From: AP-15 sp963700195
GTDB lineage: Bacteria > Pseudomonadota > Alphaproteobacteria > ATCC43930 > CGMCC-115725
DNA length: 64,000 nt
Direction: 5' to 3'
NCBI GenBank assembly: GCA_963700195.1
Contig: CAVOWQ010000010.1
Location: 62,001-126,000, forward strand
The translations under genes and the position numbers were made by a program. The notes beneath the pieces are model-generated. The model was not told where the DNA came from, searched no databases, and saw nothing but the letters and a program-made list of their open reading frames with translations. Below, in pieces: positions 8,444-16,463 of the stretch (position 1 is the stretch's first letter; each line of letters starts with the position of its first letter).

Positions 8444-9854
8444 GTGCGACTGCTACATAATTCCGGTCAGGCCGTTTCTATCGCGGCTCACGATTCCAAT
8501 GATCGGCCTCGCTGTCTTCGCTGCTTTCACAATCCTTTATTGGAATTTTCCATATTTATATAAGGAGACGATCTCCGCGATCATCCTGCTGGCGCCGTAT
8601 TCACACCCTTTTATTGACTGGGAGTGGATCCCATCGTCCGTTGAATGCTGGCATAGGGGCGTTGACGTCTATTCACATATCCCCTGTTACGTAGTTCCTA
8701 ATGTCAATTTGACATTCGATTATTCTCCTCTATGGCTACGTTTAGCATTTATTCGATATGCGTACGGATGGACCAATTTATTTGGCACGTCATTTGCCGT
8801 GCTTTTCCTGATATCACTGGCTTTCCTGCCATCACGACGCTGCGGCGGTATTTTTGCTTTCGGCATTGTGCTTTATACAGTCATATCGAGCGCAACCGTC
8901 GAACTTATAGAGCGGGCGAACGGCGATTTAATCATGTTCTTGATGATTATGATTGGCGTGTTGGCCTGCCGTTCATGGCTGCCGGTTCGGTTAGCGGGAT
9001 ACGCCGTGATCACGCTTTCTGGTCTGCTTAAGTTTTATCCCCTGGTTGCGTTGATAATAGCGAGTCGTGAACGACCGGTGATTTTTGCGTCGATTTCTCT
9101 CGCTGTAATGGCCGTGCTTGCTGCATTCGTGTCGTTCTATTACGAGGAGTTAGTACCGGTCATCGCGAATCTCTCCAGTGGCATTGCCCTATTTCACCCC
9201 CTCAACTGGGGCGCAAAACAACTCCCACGCGGCTTGGGTTTCATAATCTCGAAGGTCGCGGCAACACGGTTCCACTGGGATGCCACCAGTGCGGATGCGC
9301 TCGGTCGATTGGCCGATGGGATTCTGCTATTCCTGTTGATCGTGCAGACGTTGGCCACGATGATTTGGCTCGGCCACCGTTTCCGGTTGCAGCATGCCGT
9401 GGCACATTATTTGAGCGCACGGGAGGCTGATTTTTTCGCCGCGGGTGGCGCGCTCATTTGTGGCTGCTTCTTTGCAGGTGACAACGGGCTCTACAGAGGG
9501 ATCTACTTCCTGTTTGCATTGCCTGCGCTGCTGACGCTGGCACATCAGCTGTCTTTGCGCTCGGCGCGCGCAGCGTTTCGGGGGACGTGCGTCGCAATTG
9601 TCTTCGTGCTTTGGTACCCTTTTCTTCGCAAGGGCATACGCGTCGCAGTCAAGGCGTTGGGCAATCCTGTTGATTCGTGGTATGATGAAAACGGTGTAAT
9701 TGGTCATCAAGGGTTGGACCGGACAAGTGGCCTTGTTTTTTGGCTGTTTGACCAAGTGGCTTGGTGGTGGATTGCAACAGTGTTACTTGCGGTGCTTAGC
9801 ACCTTAATGCTCAATTCCCAATTGTTCCGCTCGCTGAGCCGAAGCCCCCCATGA
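8325..9854 (+). CDS. Polytopic membrane protein, GT87-like (GT-C fold) glycosyltransferase candidate
   Basis: This membrane protein of up to 509 residues has about ten hydrophobic segments. Features shared with GT87/DUF2029 polyprenol-dependent mannosyltransferases are an early extracytoplasmic acidic loop (FIDWEWIP), ERANGDLIMFLMIM in a middle helix, and GLLKFYPLVALI. The donor would be a polyprenyl-linked sugar and the active site periplasmic. The start is uncertain: 8325 overlaps the HNH remnant, while ATGs at 8391 and 8499 are alternatives, the last starting just before the first hydrophobic helix. The A/T-rich composition matches the Wzt-like gene. The stop overlaps the next gene by four bases. 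Confidence 0.6.
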   Translation: MLSRSLAADPTPLQTSSGRRSTMRELRTDGSVRLAVAGVRCDCYIIPVRPFLSRLTIPMIGLAVFAAFTILYWNFPYLYKETISAIILLAPYSHPFIDWEWIPSSVECWHRGVDVYSHIPCYVVPNVNLTFDYSPLWLRLAFIRYAYGWTNLFGTSFAVLFLISLAFLPSRRCGGIFAFGIVLYTVISSATVELIERANGDLIMFLMIMIGVLACRSWLPVRLAGYAVITLSGLLKFYPLVALIIASRERPVIFASISLAVMAVLAAFVSFYYEELVPVIANLSSGIALFHPLNWGAKQLPRGLGFIISKVAATRFHWDATSADALGRLADGILLFLLIVQTLATMIWLGHRFRLQHAVAHYLSAREADFFAAGGALICGCFFAGDNGLYRGIYFLFALPALLTLAHQLSLRSARAAFRGTCVAIVFVLWYPFLRKGIRVAVKALGNPVDSWYDENGVIGHQGLDRTSGLVFWLFDQVAWWWIATVLLAVLSTLMLNSQLFRSLSRSPP

Positions 9855-10741
9855 GCAATTCTCACGGCCGTTTCGTCTGGTACGAGTTGATGACGACGGA
9901 CATGAAAGCCGCCAAGCTCTTCTACGCCGATGTCGTGGGCTGGGGCGCCCGAGACGCCGCCGGGCCCGCTTTGGGCTATGGTCTGTTTACTGTCGCTGAC
10001 CTCCCCGTCGCCGGGTTGATGAACATGCCGGAGGACGGGCAGAAAACCGGCGCGCCGCCGCACTGGATTGGATATGTCGGAGTCGACGATGTGGACTCTG
10101 TGGTCGACCGGATCACGCAGCTTGGGGGAGCGGTGCACGTCCCACCGACCGACGTCTCCGGCATCAGCCGCTTTTCCATCGTCGCCGATCCGCAAAGGGC
10201 AACGCTTGCTTTGGTCAAAGGGCTGAACGCCGGCCAAGCGCAGTCCGCCGAACTGGGCGCGCCGTGCCGCGTCGGCTGGCATGAATTGCTCGCCGCCGAC
10301 TGGGAAAAGGCGTTCGCTTTTTATCGCGAGCTATTCGGCTGGCAGAAAGCGGGCGCCCACGCTGGTGCGTTCGGTACGTATCAGCAGTTTTCCGCCGATG
10401 GGGAGACGCTCGGCGGCATGTTGACGAAGCCTCCGGCATTGCCGTCTCCGTTCTGGCTCTACTATTTCAACGTTGACGACGTCGAGACAGCGGCGCAGCG
10501 CGTGGAGGCCGGCGGCGGCCAAATCCTCTACGGCCCAACTGCCGTGCCGGGCGGCGCCTGGATCGTTCATTGCACCGACCCTCAGGGCGCCATATTCGCG
10601 CTGCTGGACAGGCGCCAGCGCAACGCCGTGGGATATTCTATTTCGACCGCATCATCGCCATTTGGCAGCCGTCCCCAGCCGGGGCCGCGCGATCGTCAGT
10701 CGGAAGCCCGCGATCCGGCGCCGCGGCCGATCGCAAATTGA
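9851..10741 (+). CDS. Double VOC (glyoxalase/bleomycin-resistance fold) protein
   Basis: This 296-residue protein has two tandem VOC modules. The first (about 5-125) opens with GRFVWYELMTTDMKAAKLFY and ends with FSIVADPQRATLALVK; the second (about 138-260) repeats VGWHELLAADWEKAFAFYRE and ends DPQGAIFALLD. Such proteins bind or modify small molecules, and some sequester antibiotics. The last ~35 residues are non-conserved and overlap the convergent SagB-like gene by 46 bases. The start overlaps the GT87-like gene (ATGA), so the two are co-transcribed. A self-immunity role for the neighbouring RiPP cluster is speculative. Confidence 0.85.
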   Translation: MSNSHGRFVWYELMTTDMKAAKLFYADVVGWGARDAAGPALGYGLFTVADLPVAGLMNMPEDGQKTGAPPHWIGYVGVDDVDSVVDRITQLGGAVHVPPTDVSGISRFSIVADPQRATLALVKGLNAGQAQSAELGAPCRVGWHELLAADWEKAFAFYRELFGWQKAGAHAGAFGTYQQFSADGETLGGMLTKPPALPSPFWLYYFNVDDVETAAQRVEAGGGQILYGPTAVPGGAWIVHCTDPQGAIFALLDRRQRNAVGYSISTASSPFGSRPQPGPRDRQSEARDPAPRPIAN

Positions 10742-12156
10742 CCGACCGGGCCCTCCACGTGAAATTCGATCCCGGTCATCTTTGCGAACAGATCGATGTT
10801 CGTGATCCCGATCGCACATCCGCCGAGCCTCATGTCGGTGGCCATCAGGTAGAATGTTTGAATTAATACGCCGACGTTCTTCAAAATGAGCGAATAGGCG
10901 ATCGAGCTGTACTTCCATGAAATCCGGCCAAAGCGCGCTGCGATCGTGATCAAGATCTGGGGCGCAGCGGTCGAACCCATTGAATCTCCGGCTCCCATCA
11001 ATTGCGCTTCGAGTTCATGCATGGGAACGCGGATCGGGGCCAACGCGTGAGCGCCGGCATCGTAATGATAAAAGCCGCGCGCAAGTCCCTCGCATGTGTC
11101 GACCGCTAAATAGAGCTCGAGCTCGTAGCCGGCGCCCGCCGAAGGATACGGCCTGACGGCGCTACCGCCGTCGTCGAGGCCGGGCTCGGCGTTCGATATC
11201 GATACGACGCGCGCGGCGCCGCCGAGGAATTGCGAAAGTTCGGCGAGCGTGATCGGTTGCTGGTTATCGAAGCTACGGGTCGAATGGTTTTGCCGCAGGA
11301 GCTTCGCGACCGGGGAGATTGCTTCCGGATGCGCGGCCGAAAATTTGCGCAGATTGACTTTTTTTCCAGGCCAGCGGGGCCGCACCGCCGGCAGCGGAGA
11401 AATGGCGCCGGCATGGGGATGAACTCCGCCCAGCGGGTTGGCGTGCCGGCCTTCCGTGCTGCGCGTGTGGAACAGAAGATCGTGAAAATCCCAAAGAACG
11501 AGATTATGATCGCCCTCGGTCAGTCGGAGGCCGCTGCCGCCGGCAGCGTCGACCTTGAAAAGGATTTGGCAATCGAGGAGCAGGGCGAGAAGCTCGAGCC
11601 CCGGAAAATCGTCCTGCCGACGCAACTCTTTGATGTGTTGCGGCGTAGACAGCATGGCCAAGACGGCGGCAATCTTCGGGTTGCAGATTTTGAACAACGC
11701 GCCGGCGCGCGGCAATTCGAGGATCATCTCGTTACCGCGCCTTCGCATATATGCGAAACGCGATAAGACAACAGCATCTGCGTTGCCGAGTTGTGGCGTT
11801 CGCGGCCAATAATCAGGCATCTGCGCTTCGATGACGACCTGGTCTTCGCCGATGCGCGAGCCCCCGAGGCGGTACTCCAATAAACCGCGCCTCGCCAATC
11901 GCCGGACCAGTAAATCCATCTCTTTGTCGATGTTGCGCCTGTTGGAGGCGAACGCTGCGAGCGGGAGGCCTATGCGTAGGTTTTGCGCACGATCCGCGGC
12001 GCCGGCGCTGAATCGTCCCAATCCGACCGAATAGCCCTCGAAGCAAACGGCGATTTCTCCCTCCGCCTGCGTTTCGAGCGTGACGTTGCTGCGGAGCCGG
12101 GCGGAAACATTTGCTGGCGCGCCTCCTCGCACTCTCTTAGCTCCGGGAGCGCGCAA
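10696..12156 (-). CDS. SagB-type dehydrogenase of a thiazole/oxazole peptide cluster
   Basis: This 486-residue flavoprotein has an N-terminal ~230-residue docking region and a C-terminal nitroreductase-fold domain. The latter shows NHSTRSFDNQQPITLAELSQ, RPYPSAGAGYELELYL, GFYHYDAGAHALAPI, NVGVLIQTFYLMATDM and GCAIG, the typical order of the SagB/McbC family. These FMN enzymes oxidise azolines, made from Cys or Ser/Thr, to azoles. It starts at a TTG only ten bases after the corrected stop of the YcaO gene, preceded by GAAGG; a GTG at 12132 is an alternative. The family match and the adjacency to YcaO support a peptide-maturation role. Confidence 0.87.
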   Translation of the reverse strand: MRAPGAKRVRGGAPANVSARLRSNVTLETQAEGEIAVCFEGYSVGLGRFSAGAADRAQNLRIGLPLAAFASNRRNIDKEMDLLVRRLARRGLLEYRLGGSRIGEDQVVIEAQMPDYWPRTPQLGNADAVVLSRFAYMRRRGNEMILELPRAGALFKICNPKIAAVLAMLSTPQHIKELRRQDDFPGLELLALLLDCQILFKVDAAGGSGLRLTEGDHNLVLWDFHDLLFHTRSTEGRHANPLGGVHPHAGAISPLPAVRPRWPGKKVNLRKFSAAHPEAISPVAKLLRQNHSTRSFDNQQPITLAELSQFLGGAARVVSISNAEPGLDDGGSAVRPYPSAGAGYELELYLAVDTCEGLARGFYHYDAGAHALAPIRVPMHELEAQLMGAGDSMGSTAAPQILITIAARFGRISWKYSSIAYSLILKNVGVLIQTFYLMATDMRLGGCAIGITNIDLFAKMTGIEFHVEGPVGQFAIGRGAGSRASD

Positions 12157-12166
12157 GCGAGGGCCT

Positions 12167-14429
12167 TCAGGTGTGGGGGTGAATCGGGTTCAACTCGTTT
12201 TCCTTGAGCGGTCTGTCGCGCAATCCGAGCTTTATCGGCACGTCGTAAAGCCGGCCGCGCCCGAAGCGGCGATAGAAATGCCGCAATCCGGGAACGATGA
12301 CTCTTGACGACCGGCACTTCAATGTCCGGACGAGTCTGATCGAGGACGAGGAAGTCCAGGCCGGCTTGCTTGGCGAGGCGCACGCAGGCGCTCACCTGCT
12401 CGCTCGTGTCGAGATCGCCAAACTTCGAGCCGAAGTCGGCTGGGACCAGTGGGTTTCCGCTTGGGGTCAAATAGGGATAATCTTGCAGGCGCAATGGAGT
12501 GGCGCCGTCGAGGCTCGATTTCTCCCCAGTCCCGCCGCCCATGAGACCCAGGGACAGAAATTGGTTGAGCTCCGTCAGCGCACGCAACAAGGCGATTTTC
12601 GTATCGAAGTGCGCACCGGATCCGAATTCGATATTTTCCCGCCCGTTTTGCGTCCAATGCGTTACCGCCACAAAGGTCGGAACCCCGAGATCGCTTGTGA
12701 CATCGAGCACCCAAAGCTTGCGACCGCTTTCGGCCAGCTGCCTTTGCAGATCGCGGATGTAGGAGTCATCAAACGGGCTGAGGTCTAACTGCGGCCGTTG
12801 CAATCGATTGTACCACCAGATCGCGTATGCATCCCTTTCCACCAGCTCGAGGAATCCCTGGACTATGGCTTCCTCGAGCGTATTGCCGGCCGCGCAGCCG
12901 TTGGAATCCGCTGCAAAGGCGGCGGGACCCTTGTAGAAGAAATACAACAGGCTGGTCGGAAGATGTTTGAAGCGCCTGTCGCGCAAGGACCAGACCGGCG
13001 ACCACTCCATCTCGGCCGATCGATCGAATAACGCCGGGATCGCACCAAAATCGCCCGAACCCGGCGTCGGCATCCGGCTTCGCCGCAACTGCGCGTTGCT
13101 GAACAGCAAAACTTTATTCGGGGCGATGGCCTGGCCTGCCGGGAAATCGGCAAAGCGCCGCTTTGCTCTGATCTCGTCGCCCTGGAAAATCCCGGAATAG
13201 CGCTCGATCGCCTCCATGAGCGCGCTGGCTTCGCCCTGTTCGGAAGTGCTGCCCTTGCCGAAACTGCCGCTGCTCAACCCCGCCCTCAGCTCATTGACCG
13301 TCTCGGACGGTCCTGAAAAATTGTGCACGGCATGGTAGTTGGTGTTCAAGGGCAAATCGGCTTGAATGCGCTCGAGACGCGAGACAACGCCGGTGAGCGG
13401 GCTCACATGCCTGTGAAAACGCGCAACCGTGGCCGATGGTGAAACGCTGCGGTACCCGCCGCTCGTCATGACCAGCTTGTTGCCCGCGCCAAGCTCGATC
13501 GGCGCTGGCTCACGGCGGGGATCACGCAGCCTCTCGCGGCCGCAGCTCGGACATTGTGGACGGGGCGCCACATTATGCTTCACGATGGTCGCGCCCAACA
13601 GGTCGAGGCTGATGATGTGATCGCTCAATGGAGTGCGAAAACCGGTGGCGATCGCCTTGGCGATCTCGACGGCCGCAAGCTGGATGGCGCTCTGTCCGAA
13701 CGTCTTCCGGGCCAATGGCGAAACGGCAACGCAGCGGGCCTGTCTGCGGTCGAGGAGCGCCTTGACCTCCCGATTCCTTTTCATCCGCTCGGCAAGACAC
13801 ATCCAGCAGGCGCTTTCGCCTGGGCGGAACACCGGCCCCACCAGCGGGAAAATGCCGGAAGGCTGAACGAGCACCCAGGGAGTGCGGTCCGACAAATGCC
13901 GCCCGTTCAGTTCTGCCAGTTGAGCTTCGAGGTAATCATTTACCAACGTGACCGTCAGGTCGGGAGAGCGCTTGACGACGCGAACGCCGAGCTCGCTCAG
14001 GGCGGCCCCGAGGTCCGTTGCTCCCTCCACATTGATCGATTGAATGCGCACACGACATTTCTGGAGATTTCGCTCCGCAGTCTCCGGCGATAGCCCTAGG
14101 CTCGCCCAATAGGCGGCCGCGGACCCATTCGAACAGCGCGACATCGGGATGAGATGGCGGCGGTCGAGCAGCCGCGTTAAGGCCTCGTGGATTTTGTCGA
14201 CTGGAAAATCCGGTTCCAGCTCGCGAACGAGCTCCCGAAAACTTTTTCCGCCCTTGGCTATCGCGGAGGCGAGCGCACAATAGAGCTCGCCGTGAAGCAA
14301 AAACTTCCGGTCCTCCGAATAGAGGCACACGACATCGGGCGGCAGCACATAGACGGTGAAATTCGGCGCGAACTGCGGAATACCCTTGCCGTTTTGCTGG
14401 GTGAAGCTGTTGCCCTGATTGCCTGTCAT
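12167..14429 (-). CDS. Fused E1-like/YcaO cyclodehydratase for peptide azoline formation (frameshift near 12301)
   Basis: An N-terminal winged-helix-like segment (about 20-95) resembles a RiPP recognition element. A ThiF-like domain carries zinc cysteines CWMC (208, 211) and CPSC (293, 296). The C-terminal YcaO domain has SEQGEASALMEAIERYSG near 397-413 and ADSNGCAAGNTLEEA then QGFLELVERDA, the ATP/Mg site. Fused C-D cyclodehydratases of this kind convert precursor Cys to thiazoline using ATP. After EVPVVK (about residue 709) the frame shifts by one extra base. The neighbouring frame then reads VIVPGLRHFYRRFGRGRLYD and ends ELNPIHPHT, a family-typical terminus, giving 753 residues. Uncorrected, translation runs to 11970 with a basic tail. 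The start overlaps the upstream small ORF by ATGA. Confidence 0.88.
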
Positions 14430-14665
14430 GAGGTCAGCACACCCACCTTCGCCACGGCTCTGGACGCGCGCGCCAGACGGCCTTCTTCGATTGCCAGCCC
14501 TCCATTACCGGGCTGGCACACCAGCTTTTCTAAATCTAGAATTTCGCCCGATAAATTGGCCGCCCAACCGGCGGCCGCGCACACGCGTGACGCGCGCGCT
14601 ACCTTCGCAGCTCTGCAAATAAGACCGTCGTTGCCAGACCGAACGTGGTCAAATCCGGCTCTCAC
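14426..14665 (-). CDS. Possible small protein between precursor and cyclodehydratase
   Basis: From a GTG at 14665 this frame encodes about 79 residues and ends in TGA that overlaps the YcaO start as ATGA. It is the only frame open throughout this 240-base interval. The product contains two related segments, KVARASRVCAAAGWAANLSG and GRLARASRAVAKVG, flanking EILDLEKLVCQPGNG, and has three cysteines. The frame also stays open upstream into the precursor gene, but there it is an alanine-rich shadow of the Gly/Cys codons. The ribosome site before GTG is weak. Function is unknown; it could be a second substrate, a leader-binding helper or non-coding. Confidence 0.35.
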   Translation of the reverse strand: MRAGFDHVRSGNDGLICRAAKVARASRVCAAAGWAANLSGEILDLEKLVCQPGNGGLAIEEGRLARASRAVAKVGVLTS

Positions 14666-14702
14666 GACCTGCGCGTGTCTACGTAATCGGAAGGTAGCCC
14701 GA

Positions 14703-15197
14703 TTAGCAGTACGCGCACCCTCCCCATGACAAGCAGCAGCCGCCCCCATAACAGCCCCAACCACAGCCGCAGCCTCCAAAGACAAAGCCGAAGCCACAGC
14801 CCCTCCCGCAGCCTCTAAAGGCGGCGCAGCCTCTAAAGCCGGCGCAGCCTCTAAAGCCGGCGCAGCCGCCGCCACAGCCGCCGCAGCCTCTAAAGCCGGC
14901 GCACCCGCCGCGTCCGCCGCAGCCGCCGCAACCGCCGCCGCAGCCTCCTCGAGCGAGTTGTACCCTTGGCAGCTGCGTTCCCAGGCTTTCTCCGTCGACG
15001 AAATGAAAAGTCGCAAGGCTGACGTCCGAGATTTCCTCCTCACCCAGGTTGAGGACCTGAAACGGCGCCACACTTTGCGGCGGTATATCCGCCACCGATC
15101 CGCTGGTCGATGACGCCCAAAAGGCGCCGGCGATGCCGGCCACGGATACGACTTTGCTTGGACGCTTCACCTTTAAGTTGCGTTTCGCTTGCGGCAC
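14703..15197 (-). CDS. Cys/Gly-rich RiPP precursor peptide (putative thiazole-modified)
   Basis: This 164-residue precursor has two halves. Residues 1-83 form a leader with a basic start (KRNLKVKRPSK), a hydrophobic stretch and the acidic motif NLGEEEISDVSLATFHFVDGE (about 50-70). Residues 84-164 are a core dominated by Gly and 18 Cys, with four copies of AGFRGC or AAFRGC at about 100-105, 113-118, 119-124 and 125-130, and a C-terminal stretch ending GGCAYC. Cys preceded by Gly is the preferred context for azoline formation. The start is GTG with a strong AGGAGGA site eight bases upstream. It is first in a minus-strand operon with the cyclodehydratase and dehydrogenase. I cannot assign the final product or target. 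Confidence 0.85.
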   Translation of the reverse strand: MPQAKRNLKVKRPSKVVSVAGIAGAFWASSTSGSVADIPPQSVAPFQVLNLGEEEISDVSLATFHFVDGESLGTQLPRVQLARGGCGGGCGGCGGRGGCAGFRGCGGCGGGCAGFRGCAGFRGCAAFRGCGRGCGFGFVFGGCGCGWGCYGGGCCLSWGGCAYC

Positions 15198-15205
15198 AGC
15201 AGAGT

Positions 15206-15212
15206 TCCTCCT
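15206..15212 (-). promoter_or_regulatory. Strong Shine-Dalgarno site of the RiPP precursor
   Basis: On the minus strand this reads AGGAGGA, eight bases before the GTG at 15197. It fixes the precursor start despite the non-ATG codon and suggests high translation, as expected for a peptide substrate compared with its modifying enzymes. Confidence 0.7.
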
Positions 15213-15834
15213 GGCTGGTTTTCTTCGTACAAGTGCGTCACGACTCTTGCGTTTTCAAGAAGTGGAACAGCTCGCGAACTCTAACAAACTAGTCATAATA
15301 AGCAATTAGGGGGTTCCACATGTAAGCACAATATAGAGATGACACCCTCTGCAAAATAGAGGTGACACATCCCCGGGTTCTGGTCGCGGGAGGTGGGCCG
15401 TGGCGGTGTTGTCCGACGAGCAAACAGGAGTCCTGCGGTGCCGGGGATTGGAAAAAAACCAATCATGTAAATGCCGCAATCGCATCATACCTCGCGAGCG
15501 ATTCCGCTCCGCGGGGCCGGTGCGGGATTGCGATTTAAGGAGTTGGCGACGCCTGATCTCGACCAGATAAAAAAGGAGGAACAGGAGAGCGGGACGGGCA
15601 TGGGCGGTTTCCCAAGGGCCGGCCCTGGGCGATCCCCTGGGGCGGACATCACAACGCCGCACGACTGACTGATGCTGGCCGTACTGAAACTAGGGCTTGG
15701 TTGGGGCCGGGGGCCACTATGGCTTTCGAGCCTGACGTGACCCACCCCGGCCTTCCATGCTCGTGAGAGGGCATAACGACGAGCCTGCGCTACAGGATGC
15801 GCCCTCCCACACCGGTCGTTATTGTTAGCGACAG
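15213..15834. other. Non-coding stretch upstream of the RiPP operon, with mobile-element-like repeats
   Basis: No reading frame here looks like a real protein. At about 15331-15372 two near-identical motifs follow each other, ATAGAGATGACACC and ATAGAGGTGACACA, next to TGTAAGCACAATAT. This resembles the repeated termini of some insertion sequences, but no transposase is present. The RiPP promoter should lie in the A/T-rich part near 15215-15310; I cannot place -35/-10 boxes confidently. Confidence 0.4.
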
Positions 15835-15909
15835 CGAAGCAATCTCGGGCAATGAGCGCTCGATGGGTCGAGATTGCTTCGTCGCGCAGGGCGCGCCTCG
15901 CAATGACAG
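15835..15909. repeat. Dispersed inverted repeat (CGAAGCAATCTCG ... CGAGATTGCTTCG)
   Basis: A 13-base perfect inverted repeat lies at 15835-15847 and 15869-15881, followed by GTCGCGCAGGGCGCGCCTCG and CAATGACAG. Elements of this design are common between genes in rhizobial genomes. It sits immediately downstream of the intact cupin gene and may serve as its terminator. Confidence 0.65.
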
Positions 15910-15921
15910 CGCCAATCTGCT

Positions 15922-16296
15922 CTAACCCCAGGTGGCTTGGCCGCCGACGGCGGTGATCGTGATGTGGCCCATTGTCGTATTGGCCTTAGCGCCGTGCCAA
16001 TGGCGTTCGCCGGCCTTTATGTGCACGACGTCGCCGATATTGATCTCGCGCTGTTCGTGCTCCGTCGCCACCATGCCGGAGCCCGAGGTCACGACCAGTA
16101 TCTGGTCGCAGCTATGGGTATGCCAGCCCGTGGTGCAGCCTTGGCTGAAGTTGACGACGCTGCAGTTGTAGTTCGCGGAGTCGCCGGGCTCGATGATGGT
16201 CTGACGCGACCGGGAAACCGGGCCGGTCCACCCTTCGATCCGCTCGGCGCCTTCCACTGGGAGGTTCGGGATGTCTTTGAGCGTGACGACCTTCAT
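15922..16296 (-). CDS. Single-domain cupin protein (intact copy)
   Basis: This 124-residue cupin starts at ATG 16296 with GAGGAG about nine bases upstream. Cupin motif 1 is GCTTGWHTHSCDQILVVTSG, and motif 2 is GDVVHIKAGERHWHG. The two His of HTH and the later His provide the usual metal site. Single-domain cupins of this type are often dioxygenases, decarboxylases or quercetinase-like; the substrate is unknown. A closely similar but 5'-truncated copy lies at 6024-6222 in the same orientation. The intact gene's 3' end borders the accessory segment. Confidence 0.85.
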   Translation of the reverse strand: MKVVTLKDIPNLPVEGAERIEGWTGPVSRSRQTIIEPGDSANYNCSVVNFSQGCTTGWHTHSCDQILVVTSGSGMVATEHEQREINIGDVVHIKAGERHWHGAKANTTMGHITITAVGGQATWG

Positions 16297-16463
16297 GACG
16301 ACTGTCTCCTCGTGTTGACGGTGTTCAAAGGTATCCGAAATCCGGCTCAACGCAAAATTGCCAGATTTCTATTGTATCCTCTTGGGTGACAAAGCACCTG
16401 ATTGCAACGAATGAGCGAGTTTTCTGCTGCAGATTTGCTGCAGGAGCAGCGCGCTGTCATAAA

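Noticed and set aside
9851..10741. Assigning the double-VOC protein as the RiPP immunity protein
   Set aside because: It is on the opposite strand, paired with the GT87-like gene, and VOC proteins have many roles. It is kept only as speculation.
11970..12166. Extended basic C-terminus of the YcaO protein
   Set aside because: It overlaps the SagB-like N-terminus in another frame and has no family resemblance. The alternative frame gives a normal YcaO end.
14426..15073. A long alanine/glutamate-rich frame overlapping the precursor gene
   Set aside because: Most of it is the +1 shadow of Gly/Cys codons. The precursor frame has a strong ribosome site, a leader and a biased core. Only the last ~79 codons beyond the precursor stop are kept as a possible small gene.
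14703..15197. Precursor as a structural Gly/Cys-rich or metal-binding protein
   Set aside because: The leader-like first half, and operon position with a YcaO cyclodehydratase and SagB dehydrogenase, make a modified peptide more likely.
15320..15372. A complete insertion sequence upstream of the RiPP operon
   Set aside because: Only terminal-like repeats are visible. No transposase frame or second end could be identified.
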